Shown here: piece after piece, positions 20,089 to 31,449 of the stretch
Layout: each line of letters starts with the position of its first letter
How positions within the stretch are numbered: the first letter of the stretch is position 1
From: Rachicladosporium sp. CCFEE 5018
Lineage: Eukaryota > Ascomycota > Dothideomycetes > Cladosporiales > Cladosporiaceae
Direction of reading: 5' to 3'
Assembly: GCA_002077045.2 (NCBI GenBank)
Contig: KZ111160.1
Span: 1 to 64,000, forward strand
DNA length: 64,000 bases
Notes under the pieces: generated by a model
Databases searched by the model: none
What the model was told of the DNA's origin: nothing
Seen by the model: only the letters and a program-made list of their open reading frames with translations
Program-made: the position numbers and the translations under genes

Positions 20089-23078
20089 ATGTCACGTCCT
20101 TCTTTCGCAAACGGCACACCCTGCCCGGTCCCTCCTAGACGCTTGTCCAGCACCTCCCTGGTATCAGGCTGGGGCGATGAGACGGCAGAGATAGACTACA
20201 CGCGTGTTGTGCGCGCTGAGTTCCAGCATGCGCGACCGAAGCGTCCGAGGAAGCGGGTCGAGCAGGTGAAGATCTTTGAGGATGTGGTGGAAGGCGAGGA
20301 GCTGGTGATGTCGGAACCGGCAGCAGGACGACTGGGAGGGACGCTACTTGGCAGGAGACCACAGCGGAAGACTGGCGGAGTGGTCTTGAACGGGATTGAC
20401 CGTCCTGCTGTGGCGGGATCCCCAGATCCGTGGGCCCTCGCAGGTGAGGTGCAGAAGCCTGAAGTGAGACGAGCTATGGGCAAAGAAGCTCGCAGAAGGA
20501 CGATATTCGTGCCGAGCGATGAGACGACTATGATGACTATACATCCTGGCGCGAGGGACATCGAGAGACTAGAGGATACATTTCAATTGATGAACCTGGA
20601 GCCGAAAGTGTCCCCGATTACAGGAACCGTGGCGATCGAGCAGCCCAAACCAACGCGACGACCACGGACGTCACTAGCTGCTGCACCGAGACGATTGCCG
20701 TTGCAAATGCTGCAGAGCAAGGCGGACAACTTGCCGGACGTGGTTGTGCACGGGAAGAATGGAGGCAAGGAGAATGAGGCGCCTGGTGTTTGTGGAAATG
20801 AAGACCTGAAATCTTCAAGAGAACGGACCAGTCCCGGTCTTGTGCAAAAGACCAAGCCGGTCAAGGCAAGCCTGTTCGCACCAACAGCTGCCTCTCTAGC
20901 CAGGCAGTCCCTAATGCAGAGAGACGCCGTACCACGTGCACGATCTGGACAAGGATCGTCAACCGCGAACGCCAGTCCGAGGAATAGACTCGATACCGGA
21001 CGAGCTGTATCAGTACAGGCTACACGCTCTGTCAAGCCCACCCTACCACGAGCATCTCCACGGCAAAGTCCAGCCAGTTCGGCGAAGACATCGCACCCCA
21101 GAGAGCCCGTACCAAGTAAACACGAACCATGGAGAACAAGCAGCCACTATGTGTCCGTCGCACAGAGGGCCAGAAGTCTTGTCCAAGCCTTTCCTGTGCT
21201 CGCTACCGATGTGAATCAGCCGGGACTTTATGAGGACAGCTGGCTCGATCACGAGGAAGTCGCTCTCACAGCTGTTGTCAACGAAGTCTTCGATAGCGCG
21301 CAGCCTAGCCCTCTCGCCCGAATAGAGTGTACAACTTTGATACGGGAGAGGTCCATGGAGATCTACCAGAGACCGGAAACCACAGCGCTGCATGAGCGTC
21401 TACAAGCTTCATTGACTTATGGCGCATTGAGCAAGCCGAGCAGCTTCGACCGCGTGCCTGCCTTGACGCAAGACTTGGGACTGCGGAAGCGCTACCTGAG
21501 TCTTTGGCTAGCATCATATGACTCAGCAGCTCTCAGGAATGCGGCCGAAATAGTCGTGGGACGAAGTGTTGGACCCTCGGACTCCAGTTGCAACTCGGGC
21601 GAAGCGCCAGATACAGCTTCGCTAGACGTCAAATCATCCCGACGAGGACTGATCAGCTTCCTCGAGACGTTCTTTGTCACCGCTGCGGACGTCAGCGAGA
21701 CCGGACACCGCTCCGACGCTGAAGCACAGCTCCGTGCACGCAACAAGACGATTATCAGAAGCTTGATGCTGATCCATCTCCTCGATCGCGTTGCCATCGC
21801 TGGGCCTGCTCCGTCCTGCCTTTTCAAGAAGCGGTCGACGCATAAGTCCTCTGCGAGCGTCCTTACAGCGCTAGCAAGCATACTTCTGCCATCGCTGGGC
21901 GACATCGGACGAGTGCTGCGCCATCTTGAGTACGAGCTATCGTATGTTCAAGACCCATTAGACGAAGTCAGCTACCACATTGACAATATCGCTGTGGATC
22001 TCCGAGATGGCATATTCTTCACACGCCTGGTGGAGATGTTGCTCTTCCCGCGCTCTACAGCGAGCAACGAGTCTTTCGCGGACACCACTGGGGACGATAT
22101 GACATTCACCCTTTCCGATGCTACGGTCTTGCTTACGAGTACAGATAACGAGCTAAGCAGAGACAGGCAAGGCCGCTGTCCCAGCACCTCAAGATGCCCT
22201 GTCTCGGTCACGCGCAGAAAGTCTACAATGTAGACATCGCCTTGAGCGCTCTGCGCGCTCACGCTCGAACTCGCAACCTCGTCCCTGATTACATGACGAC
22301 CGCTACGATCGTGGAAGGACACCGCGAACAAACGCTGACTCTACTGTGGTCCCTAATCAGCACACCCGGCATCGATCAGCTGCTCGATCGACGTAGTGTC
22401 GAAGCAGATGTTCGTCACCACGGAGCCTCCCGTGAGGCGTTGGAGCACCTCGACACCCTTGATTTGCTTCATCGCTGGGCAGCCGCGCACTGCACGACAA
22501 AAGGCATCGAGGTTCCCAACCTCACGACCTCCTTCGCCGACGGCAAAGCGTATGATGCCATCATCTCGTCGTTCGCTCCGTTCCTCGCATGTCAGTCCTC
22601 CGACATCCAACGGCCGAGCGCCGGCACCTCGGGACTCCTGCTGCATCTCGGCTGCAATGCGGGCTTCGTCGAGCACCTTCTCCAAACATTTAGCATACCG
22701 AGCCGTACTACTACACTGGCCAATCTGACTTACCTGGCGACTAAGCTTCTGCCGCTCGCCTCGCAATATCGCGCAGCGGTCACGATACAGCGCGCCGTGC
22801 GCGCCCGCAGAGCCGGTAGGGTCGCGCATGAGCGTGTTGTGCTCATTCGTATGGCGTACGCTTGTGCCGAAGTCGCCATCGCAAAGCAGAAGCTCTACGA
22901 TGCCGCAGTTTGTGCGCAACGGAGATGGAGGGCTTTGCGAGCAGCTCGGGTCGCGAAGCTAGAGGCTGATGTTTGCACGTTTCAAAGCGCGGCGAGGGCA
23001 TGGCGCGTGAGCCGCCACATGCGAATGTTGAAAAAGGGTGGGCGAGCGACTGAGGTCAAGACAGTGGGTGGGTGGTGA
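20089..23078 (+). CDS. ASPM-like calponin-homology/IQ protein
   Basis: This belongs to the abnormal-spindle family (microtubule minus-end and spindle pole function in animals; less studied in fungi). It runs from ATG 20089 to the stop at 23078, about 980 residues. The first 350 residues are basic and low-complexity. Residues about 560-715 carry the first part of a CH region (SYHIDNIAVDLRDGIFFTRL). The rest follows in another frame (LSQHLKMPCLGHAQKVYNVD), then a second CH-like part (SFADGKAYDAIISSFAPFL) and IQ motifs (AAVTIQRAVRARRAGR). The frame change lies between 22126 and 22167. A 41-base intron, 22126-22166 (GTCTTG...GCTAAGC...ACAG), restores the frame exactly. A one-base error is the alternative. 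The few IQ motifs fit fungal members, unlike the many of animal ASPM. Confidence 0.85.
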
Positions 23079-24081
23079 CCGAGTGTGAGATAGCGAGACG
23101 GTCATTGTAGACAACACCATTTCTTGTCCTAGTGTCAGAGGCACCGCAAAACCGTCAGTGAATAGGACAGAAACACCCTCCCGGTTGCCTGTTCGACCTC
23201 ATGGTACGATTGCAGCCCTCATCAATGGTACGATTGCGATCTCTAGTCTCTGAATCGTCCGACGACCTGGTATGACCGCGTGAAATGGTCCTACGAACAG
23301 CATCAGCATCCCACTGGCGCGGAACAGCGAGGCTTGGAGATCATCTTACCATGTTTCCTATCACTATCCGTCCCATCTTATTGGCGGCAGCAATATTGAC
23401 CTTGATGATACACTGATTACATGCCGCACTCGTCTTGATAGTCCTGTGGGACAAGACCTTGTTCGCACACTCCGACTGCCCTCCCTCACAGACTGTTAAT
23501 CTCTGTGTCGCGTAGTCTTCATCACGTTAACATCCGATCTTCCTCCATGAGTTGCCGCCCTTGTGTCCGAACTGTGGCGCAAGAGCGGTCGTGTAGGACT
23601 CGGTTCTGATGTGGTGATGGCATGACGGACAGATTATGTTGGTTGTGCTTTCACCTTGACACATTTTCTCGAATTAATAGATATCGTGACAAGCATGTAG
23701 AGATGAGGAAGGATCTCTGGGGATCACGAGCCCTAAAGCAGTCCTGGATACAGACATGCGAGGCTGGCGAAGGCTAATACTGGTCGCCACATTTCATTGA
23801 TCAGTCAGAATAGGCGATGCGCAGCCTTGTGGAGGAGCTGAGCGACCGCGCAGGCACACATGCATGCACCTGGTGCCGCAGCCAACACATCTGGTGATGG
23901 TGCGTACCCGAGCGGATCGCAATCTGGTCACCTACCTCCTACACATTCATGGATAGCGGAGGTCCTGTAGATATGAGTGCTACATTATAGCACACACCCA
24001 ACGACCAAATGACTGCATTATAACACACGGTTGAAGCTTGATTCGCGCGGTCGATTATGGCGTGCACTGTGCCGTAAAACC
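23079..24081. other. Intergenic, no gene seen
   Basis: About 1 kb between convergent genes (ASPM-like plus, HET minus). It has no long frames, no tRNA-like structure that I could recognise and no clear repeat. It is somewhat more AT-rich to the eye than the neighbouring genes. Confidence 0.45.
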
Positions 24082-26145
24082 TCAGATCAGTCGCACCGGC
24101 TGCGGCTCTGTGTTGTCGAGGAACTGCACTTCATTGCCTGCCTCTCCAATTTGTACGGGTAACATCATTGTACCTACTCGCCGGAAGCTACCAGGCTGAT
24201 CATGAGCAGTCTCCAGCAGAAGACATTCTGTAGTTTCCCGTGTGTAGTAGACAATACGAATGGGCAAAGCGTAAACATGGCTGCATGGTATATATTCTCG
24301 GTCGTTGGAGTGCCCTCTCCCGTAAAACTTGACGCCATCGAGGCTTATCTGCAATGCACCGCGGTCATCTGGCTGCCGTTGAACGACCTTGACCAAGTGG
24401 AGCTTGCCCCACAGTGTCAGACTTGCAGATTTCAAGCCGCCCATGACATCTTTGGTCTCTGGGACGATATCCACAGCAATGACCGATATTTGTGATGGCG
24501 CTACCGGCGGCTGGTCAACGAAGTAAACGGGGCAAGTCATCGGTGCCCACGACCAGCTCGGTGCTATCCATTGAGAAGGGCGATCAGTTGTGCGGATTGG
24601 AGATAGCTCGGTAGTGTAGTCCAAGTCTGGCCACCACAACAGACCGTTCTCGAGATCGTTGAGCCACAAGCCTGCGACGTAAGTATCGCCAAGTAATTGC
24701 CCGACTTCGTGTGCGACTCCAGATATGGCCGAGAATGTATCGCGGGGATATGTAATGCTTCTAGCAATGTACTGACCCACCATTGAGTACCAGCATTGCA
24801 ACAATTCATTGCGCGACAGAGTTGTGCCAACTGTATCACGTGGCATGAAACGGCCCACACGTCCAACGATTGATGCCAAAGGTCGATCGTCTTCAATCCA
24901 GTCTGTGGTACGGCACTCCATGAAGAGCATGGTCTCCGTGACGTGCAAAGTCCGTCGGGCCAAATTGCGTTCTTGAAAGGTCCATCGCCTCTTGTTCCAG
25001 GGAGATAGCTCTACATTGGAGAACAGATCGTTGTACCTCATAAGTGTCGGGTTTGCAACAAGCATGAATGTCCCGTTCGAATTTCCAGGTTCTATCCTTG
25101 GGTACTTAAAAGAAACTTCGTCATTGCAACGCGGCTGTAAAAATTCATCGTTTGCTGAACAAGACCTGGTAGCGGCTAGGGTAAAGTAGGCGTGGGCATA
25201 GATGAGATGCATTAGAGACGACTCATGTGCCCAGTCGTGAGGGTCATCCTGTGCGATGCAGAGCGCGTCGATCCAAAGATATTTCACTCCGAGCGCGCAG
25301 CACATACGTATGGCATCCCGGAAAGTCGCTGGCAAGGAATCCAAGCGGATCTTGGGTACGTGCAGCGATTGACTGGTCGTGACAGTGAAATCCGCACCAC
25401 TCCCCCACACGTAGCTCAGAGCCACGTACTTGCACGGGTGCGGTATGCCTTCGGTGTGTCCGAGTGTGACATGCTCGTCGGACGTATCGCCTAAGATGAG
25501 CAAGCGCGTGGGAACAAATCCTCGATCGTTATTGACCTGGCACGCAGCGTGACCGTGCAAGCATTGATCAACGAAGTCCTGTATTTCGCGCACATTTCGA
25601 GGAGAGAGAGGATCCTTCAGGATGGGGCGTCTACGCAGACCGCCAAGGGTTGCAGCACAAGAATCTGACAGGACACTACTCAGTAGAAGATACTCTTGGC
25701 CTGAACATGCGACTCACCCACCTTCGGCTGCCCTTATGCGGAAAGGTATCTCCACCGGCACATCACCCAGGCTTGGAACATATATTTGGAAACTAAGCTC
25801 GTATGGAGCGTCCTGAGCGAGTTTGTACGAGTCGGCCAAGATGTCGTTCTCACGACGCATAGCGAAGGTGTCGATACAGCATGGGAATGCTTGCAAGTCA
25901 GACAGACGCGTGTAGCCATGATGTTTAGTCCATTCTGGGAACGTAACTTGGATCTGGCGTCTCAGCATCTGGCACATGTCGCAGCCGGATGCGGATGATG
26001 CAGCCAACGCGGGCAAGTCGGGCAGCACATCATCTTGGCCGTACTTATAGTGATGTCCGGGGTGCTCACCAGCCTTGGGGACGATTTGTGCCGGGAGAGG
26101 TGGCACTATGCTGGTCGGTATAAGCTGGCAGTACGAGCACTTCAT
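24082..26145 (-). CDS. HET-domain (heterokaryon incompatibility) protein
   Basis: Two exons on the minus strand: 26145-25718 and 25630-24082, with an 87-base intron (GTGAGT...CGTAG, phase 2), giving 658 residues. The start ATG 26145 opens MKCSYCQLIP. Exon 1 carries the N-terminal region common in such proteins (CDMCQMLRRQI, FRIRAAEGG). The HET domain follows at about 205-360: YVALSYVWG, FRDAIRMCCALG, YLWIDALCIAQDD, then SPWNKRRWTFQERNLARRTL. The C-terminal half is the usual variable part. HET domains mediate non-self recognition and cell death between incompatible hyphae, but most genome copies, including this one, have no tested role. No NACHT/STAND, ankyrin or WD repeats are seen. The gene lies head-to-head with the transporter at 26504. 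Confidence 0.92.
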
Positions 26146-26503
26146 GATACCGCAATGCGGATAAGGGAGTGGATTTAATCTCGCCCATCGGGAGTAGCTC
26201 TGATGGGACGGCGAGGCTCGCGTCCACCTCGACGGCTGTGTCGTGACATGAGGTCTTGGATCGAGAAGACGTTCAGGAATGATGCCTGATTGCCTGAGTC
26301 GGACGCGACGTCTGCAACCCATCAACCCCACTCTCTCCACGACGATCCCTTTCACGACATGTCATCGGGTTGTCCACCCGTATCTCTGTGGATCAGGATT
26401 GATATCTTGACCCATGTAGCAGTATCCACACGCTCACGGTAAGTATACTTCGATTCATTTCTGATTTCCTCAAGCCCGATGGTTTGAGACCGCGGCAGAC
26501 ACG
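26146..26503. promoter_or_regulatory. Divergent intergenic region between HET gene and MFS transporter
   Basis: 358 bases between divergent start codons; it should contain both promoters. No motif recognised. Confidence 0.5.
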
Positions 26504-28441
26504 ATGGACGAGAAAGGTATCAGCCGGCCTGTCACAGGCGACAAAACCGCGCTCGAATCTGGCTCCCTTGAGATCGACAAAGTCGCAGAGCGAAACCTGG
26601 TCCGCAAGCTCGATATTCACATCATACCTGGTGAGTGATGTCCCTCATTTACGAAGAAAGAATCAGTGGGCCTCATATCTGATCAACAGTGGTGATGCTG
26701 CTCTATCTGCTGTCATTCCTTGATCGGTAAGTCTCCGGAACGTTTCTCGATTTCTCAAATACCAACGGCTCCTCCGCGACTGCCAACACTGGTAACGCAG
26801 CGGATGTGAATCGTAGTGCTGATAAAAGGATACTCCGCTTCTATTGTGGGCTAGCCGTGAAGTCCCACACGCCATGGTGTTGCAATGATTTGCGACATTG
26901 CGTTGTTACGTCCGAGCCGACCTTCTGACATAGCGAAGCAGCCAAATCGCAGCTTCATTACAGCTGTATCGACTGACGATCATGTCCACAGCGTCAATAT
27001 AGGCAATGCTCGTCTCTACGGCCTCCAAGAGGACCTCAACATGAACAGCCAGCAGTACCAGATGACAGTGTCCATCCTCTTCGTCACCTACATCCTCTCT
27101 GAGCTACCATCCAATCTAGTACTGAAGAAGTATGTCTCGCCCTCGCGCTGGATCGCCTTCATTACTACAAGTTGGGGCATCATTGCGACCTTGACAGGTG
27201 TTTGTCAGAGTTACGGTGGCCTGATAGCGTGTCGCTTGCTGCTCGGTGCCGTCGAAGGCGGTCTGGTACGCACGCTCTCTAGCAAAGGTATCTGGATACG
27301 CTCGCTGACTGCTCCGAAGTTCCCCGGCTGTGCGATCTATCTTACACTGTACTACACCAAGCACGACTTGGCTCTACGCATAGGGTATCTCTTTGTGTCT
27401 GCCGCTCTTGCGGGAGCCTGTGGCGGTCTGCTAGCCTATGGAATCGGCTATATGGACGGCATTGCAGGACTTCGTGGCTGGCGGTGGATTATGATCCTCG
27501 AAGGTCTACCTACCTTCGTTCTTGGCGTTGCATCCTGGTGGCTTCTCGCCGACAGTCCCGAGACGGCGTACTACCTCAACGCCGAGGAGAAAGCTCTTGT
27601 GGTCCGGCGTCGGGAAGCTCAACTCGGCGTGTCAGACGAATTTGATTGGAAAGATGTTCGCAAAGGTCTCAGGGATTGGAAAGTCTACGTCTTCTCCGCT
27701 GGCCAGTTCTGCCAGGACACGATGTTATACGGCTACTCCACATTCCTGCCTACAATCATCAAAGCCATTCGCCCACAGAGCTCGGCTGCCATTGTGCAAG
27801 TCCTGACTATACCATGCTACGCACTTGGCGCGATCACCTACATGGCTGCCGCGCGATACAGCGACTGGAAGCAGATTCGAGGACCGATCGTGCTGCTCTT
27901 CGGCGCAATATCTGTCCTTGGGTACGCACTGCTCATCTCGGAAGCTAGTTCGGGCGTACACTACGCGGGGTGCTTTTTCGTGGCCATGGGATTGTGAGCG
28001 TTGACCTACAGCGCGATGTCGAATTTAACTGACCATCGCAGATACGTTGTAGTAGGCATACCACTTGCGTGGCTACCAAGCAACAACCCGCGATATGGCA
28101 AGCGGACGACCGCAACTGGATTGCAGCTCACGATAGGAAACACCTCTGGAATCATGGCAAGCTTCGTGAGTATCCCTTGACTACGTGCCGTGGCCAAACA
28201 TATCGCTGACCGCGTACAGCTCTACCCGTCCAGCGAAGGCCCTCGATATGTACGGGGCCATGCGGTGACAATGTCTCTTGTTGCCTTCGGCAGCTTGCTC
28301 TACACTGCGATGTACTTCTACTTTGCGCGAGAGAACAAGCAGAGGGCGGCCGGCAAGCGAGACGAGCTTATGGCAGGGTTGAGCGAAGACGAGGTATTAG
28401 CCTTGGGAGACGAGAATCCCAGGTTTGTATTCAGCAAGTAA
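26504..28441 (+). CDS. MFS anion:cation symporter (Dal5/Tna1-type)
   Basis: Six exons are inferred: 26504-26630, 26690-26726, 26992-27265, 27320-27993, 28042-28165 and 28220-28441, giving 485 residues. Five introns have GT...AG ends and matching phases; intron 2 is long (265 bases) and intron 3 is a multiple of three without a stop. The product is a polytopic major-facilitator protein. The signature is LLYLLSFLDRVNIGNARL in TM1, then LFVTYILSELPSNLVLKK, EGGLFPGCAIYL, RIGYLFVSAALAGACGG, GWRWIMILEGLPT, and the C-terminal YPSSEGPRYVRGHAV followed by FYFARENKQR. This matches the fungal anion:cation symporter family (allantoate, nicotinate, pantothenate, biotin and related acids). Substrate cannot be read from the sequence. 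The biotin genes 12 kb away make a vitamin acid an attractive but unsupported guess. Confidence 0.92.
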
Positions 28442-28808
28442 TACAACGCTGTACTATAGCATATGCTGTAGCTTTACCAACGCCGAACGCATCCCATCAC
28501 AGACTGCAACCTGCTCAATGCAATGATCGATGATGTACACAGGCACGGTAGGGAGAGCTGAGTTTCTGTGAACGGGACGACGGCAAGGAATTGCTTACGT
28601 GTACTCGCCGATTGGACACACCATGCCAATTCCTTGCTTTCACCCCTTCGCTCAACTCTCATCTATATCCCTCATAGAAATCGCTGCTCTTGCTAGATAC
28701 CGCGTCGAGGAGCATCCGGTCTAGTTCTCGCTTGCTTCGATTTCCCATATCTACGGCTCGGTATCACTACAGTGCCGACAGTCCAAGTCATCAGGTTGCG
28801 CATACAAC
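28442..28808. other. Intergenic, promoter of EMG1
   Basis: 367 bases between two plus-strand genes; no separate feature seen. Confidence 0.45.
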
Positions 28809-29878
28809 ATGGCTTCCAGAGGTGCATCAGATGGAGGTGTGAAATTGGACGTCTCTCAGGTAGAGGACGCAGCGGACGCATCATACACTGGTCGGCGACC
28901 GTCGTCGTCTGGGCGTGATACTAAGAGGATCAGTGAGTTACAGCGCTCCTTCCCCTCATCAGACGGCAAGCTGCATGAAAATTCTGCGCCTGCCGTCTCG
29001 TGTCTTCACGACCACCTCTTTCTGCTGCACAACCAGTACGATCGAGTCTACAACTGCTGCATATTGCACAGCGAGCACCTTTCAACAAGGCCCTCGCAAT
29101 GGCTGACAAGAGGCGTGTCCTACCCACAGGAACGCAGACGCAATCCCTTCCTCCCCCCGCACTACCTCAGCTGGTTGCAGAGCAACATGTCCCTGTGGCC
29201 TCGAGCGATAAAGACACCAAGCGGCTGATTGTCGTTCTGTCGAATGCCAGTCTCGAGACGTACAAAGCAAGCCATGGCCCACCGGGTCGAAACGGCGCAA
29301 AGGACGACAAGTACTCGCTCCTGAACAGTGATGAGCACATTGGGGTGATGCGCAAGATGAACCGGGACATCTCAGACGCGCGACCAGACATCACCCATCA
29401 ATGTCTGCTCACGCTGCTCGACTCGCCCATCAACAAAGCCGGCAAGCTACAAATCTACATCCACACTGCGAAAGGCGTGCTCATCGAAGTGTCACCCACA
29501 GTCCGCATTCCACGAACGTTCAAGCGCTTCGCCGGTCTCATGGTGCAGCTTTTGCATAAGCTCTCGATCCGATCTACAACATCGCAAGAGAAGCTGCTCA
29601 AAGTCATCAAGAACCCGATCACCGACCATCTGCCACCGAACTGCCGGAAGGTGACGCTGTCGTTCGATGCGGAGGTGGTCAGGGTGAGGGATTACATCCA
29701 TGATTTGGGGCCGAAGGAAAGCGTGTGTGTATTTGTTGGAGCTATGGCAAAGGGTACGGACAACTTTGCGGATCAGTTCAAGGACGATGCGATCAGTATT
29801 AGCAACTACAGTTTGAGTGCCAGTGTGGCATGTAGCAAGTTTTGTCACGCGGCTGAGGATGTTTGGGATATCATCTAG
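28809..29878 (+). CDS. EMG1: 18S rRNA pseudouridine N1-methyltransferase Emg1/Nep1
   Basis: This SPOUT-class methyltransferase modifies the pseudouridine that Tsr3 later converts to m1acp3-psi, and it is needed for 40S assembly. Conserved segments: RLIVVLSNASLETYKASHG, YSLLNSDEHIGVMRKM, DITHQCLLTLLDSPINKAG, NPITDHLPPNCRKVTLSFDA (in part), VFVGAMAKGTDNFADQF and the terminal YSLSASVACSKFCHAAED. The N-terminus is uncertain. One model joins 28809-28932 (donor GTGAGT) to 29076-29878, using a GAG acceptor and giving 308 residues. Alternatively translation begins at ATG 29099 within the last exon (MADKRRVLPTG). The catalytic domain is intact in either case, with normal length. Confidence 0.93.
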
Positions 29879-30062
29879 AGGCACTGCGGTGAAGTGAGCA
29901 ATGCTAAGCGAGCGGAGGACGTTGGAAGGGCGCTACTTGTAGTATGGATGATTGTTGGCAGCTATCGCAATTGTATGGGATATCGATGTTGGCGCTGCTA
30001 CAATGTATGCCTGGTTGGACGTCCACCCACGATATCTGCCCTTAGTCGAATCGAGACTAGGC

Positions 30063-31292
30063 CTACGCCTTCGCAGCCTTCCTTTTTGACTTGTCTTTCT
30101 CTTTCTCCTTGCCCTTCTCCTTCTTGCGATTCTCCTTCAGATCAGGCCCATTTGGCACTTTCACTTCGCTCTTCCCATTCACCTCCGGGATCGCATTGTC
30201 AACGCCCTTTGCCTTCCGAAAGCCCTTTCCGGTCTCTGCCATTGGTCCCTCAGCTTCGTCATCCTCACTTTCATTCCCACTGCCAATCCTCCCGGCCTCC
30301 CCTTTGCCGAATCCAGGCGGCCGATAACGCATCTTCAGCCCTCGTGGCTGCTCTCTGACCCTGCTGATTGCTGGCAGCTTGATCTCCGCGGCTTTCTCGC
30401 TACCCGTCACCTGACTCGCCTGCTTTCCACTCAGCTCTGGCAACTCCACGACTTCCCTCATCTGCAGCGTCCGACTGATAGGTTGCGAAACGGGTGTGTA
30501 GCCCTCCGATGTAGGGAGCAGAACGGTCGTCGCTGCCGCCGATGGGAGTGCAGTGAGGGAGTAGCGGGCGGACTTGTGCGTCAGCACTGGCGTGCCCTTC
30601 TCAATTACTTCGAAAGACGCCTCGGTCAGGGCGCTGATCGGGAGGTGAGACGGCGCCGTGATGTGCCAAATCTGCTTCCCCGCGAGAGAGGATCGAGGTA
30701 TACTAGAGGTGGGCAGTGTGGGTACACGGGTATAGCCTGGAGGTGCAAGAAAAGGCTGTGTGGGTAGCGAGGGTGGTGCGGTCGTCTGCGCTTCTGTTCG
30801 GGACTTCTTCTGCGGTGGTGCATCGGGCAGGACTTTAGGGTCATCTGCAGCTTCATCTTCGCTGCTGCTGGAGTCGTCTGCTTTCCGCTTCGCGCCATTT
30901 GTCGTTACTGTCGACTTCTGAGGCTTCGAGATTGCTTTCGCTGCAACATCCGGCAGCTCATCGTCTGAGCTGCTTCCCAGCTCTGCCACCTCCCCCTTCC
31001 CCTCGTTCTCCTCTTCGCTCGACGTATCGTCCGGTACTGCGGGTATCGTAGGTTCTGTGACTTTCACTCTCCGAATGTCTGGCTTTGTGGTGTTCTGCCT
31101 CTTCTCCTGCTCGCTCTCACTGTCACTACCGCCACCCTCTGATCCAGAGTCCGACTCGCTCCCCGATTCTACCACAACGTCCGCGCTGAGAGTCGAAGGT
31201 TTTGCTCGCGCTGTTTGGGACGCTTTGGGCGCAGTCTTCTCCTTTCCGCCCGGCAGAGCTATGCGCGCATCCTGCACCTTCGTTTTCGCCAT
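30063..31292 (-). CDS. RPA34: RNA polymerase I subunit RPA34.5 (A34.5 family)
   Basis: A single exon of 409 residues. A34.5 pairs with A49 as a TFIIF-like module on RNA polymerase I. Residues 1-175 are acidic/Ser-rich and disordered (SGSESDSGSEGGGSDSES). The family core is at about 178-330: FLAPPGYTRVPTL, IWHITAPSHLPISAL, FEVIEKGTPVLTHKSARYSL, then LQMREVVELPEL and RGLKMRYRPPGFG. The last 40 residues are a Lys-rich tail (KEKGKEKEKDKSKRKAAKA), typical of the family. Yeast A34.5 is about 233 residues; the longer N-terminal acidic region is common in filamentous fungi. The gene is head-to-head with GRC3. Confidence 0.9.
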   Translation of the reverse strand: MAKTKVQDARIALPGGKEKTAPKASQTARAKPSTLSADVVVESGSESDSGSEGGGSDSESEQEKRQNTTKPDIRRVKVTEPTIPAVPDDTSSEEENEGKGEVAELGSSSDDELPDVAAKAISKPQKSTVTTNGAKRKADDSSSSEDEAADDPKVLPDAPPQKKSRTEAQTTAPPSLPTQPFLAPPGYTRVPTLPTSSIPRSSLAGKQIWHITAPSHLPISALTEASFEVIEKGTPVLTHKSARYSLTALPSAAATTVLLPTSEGYTPVSQPISRTLQMREVVELPELSGKQASQVTGSEKAAEIKLPAISRVREQPRGLKMRYRPPGFGKGEAGRIGSGNESEDDEAEGPMAETGKGFRKAKGVDNAIPEVNGKSEVKVPNGPDLKENRKKEKGKEKEKDKSKRKAAKA

Positions 31293-31449
31293 GGCTCCGC
31301 AGTGCTAGACCTGTTATTTCCGCATTGATGCGTTAACAAAAGTCCAACGGCTGCGCGGAATTCGTTCCGACAACTTTTTCCATCCGCTGTCCCAATGAGG
31401 TAAGTCCGCCTTCTTTCGATCTCTATCCATCGGCGAGCATTTCTCGAAC
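31293..31449. promoter_or_regulatory. Shared divergent promoter, RPA34.5 / GRC3
   Basis: Only 157 bases separate the two start codons, so both genes of ribosome production are likely driven from one bidirectional promoter. A CCAAT pentamer is at 31392-31396. No other motif is claimed. Confidence 0.6.
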
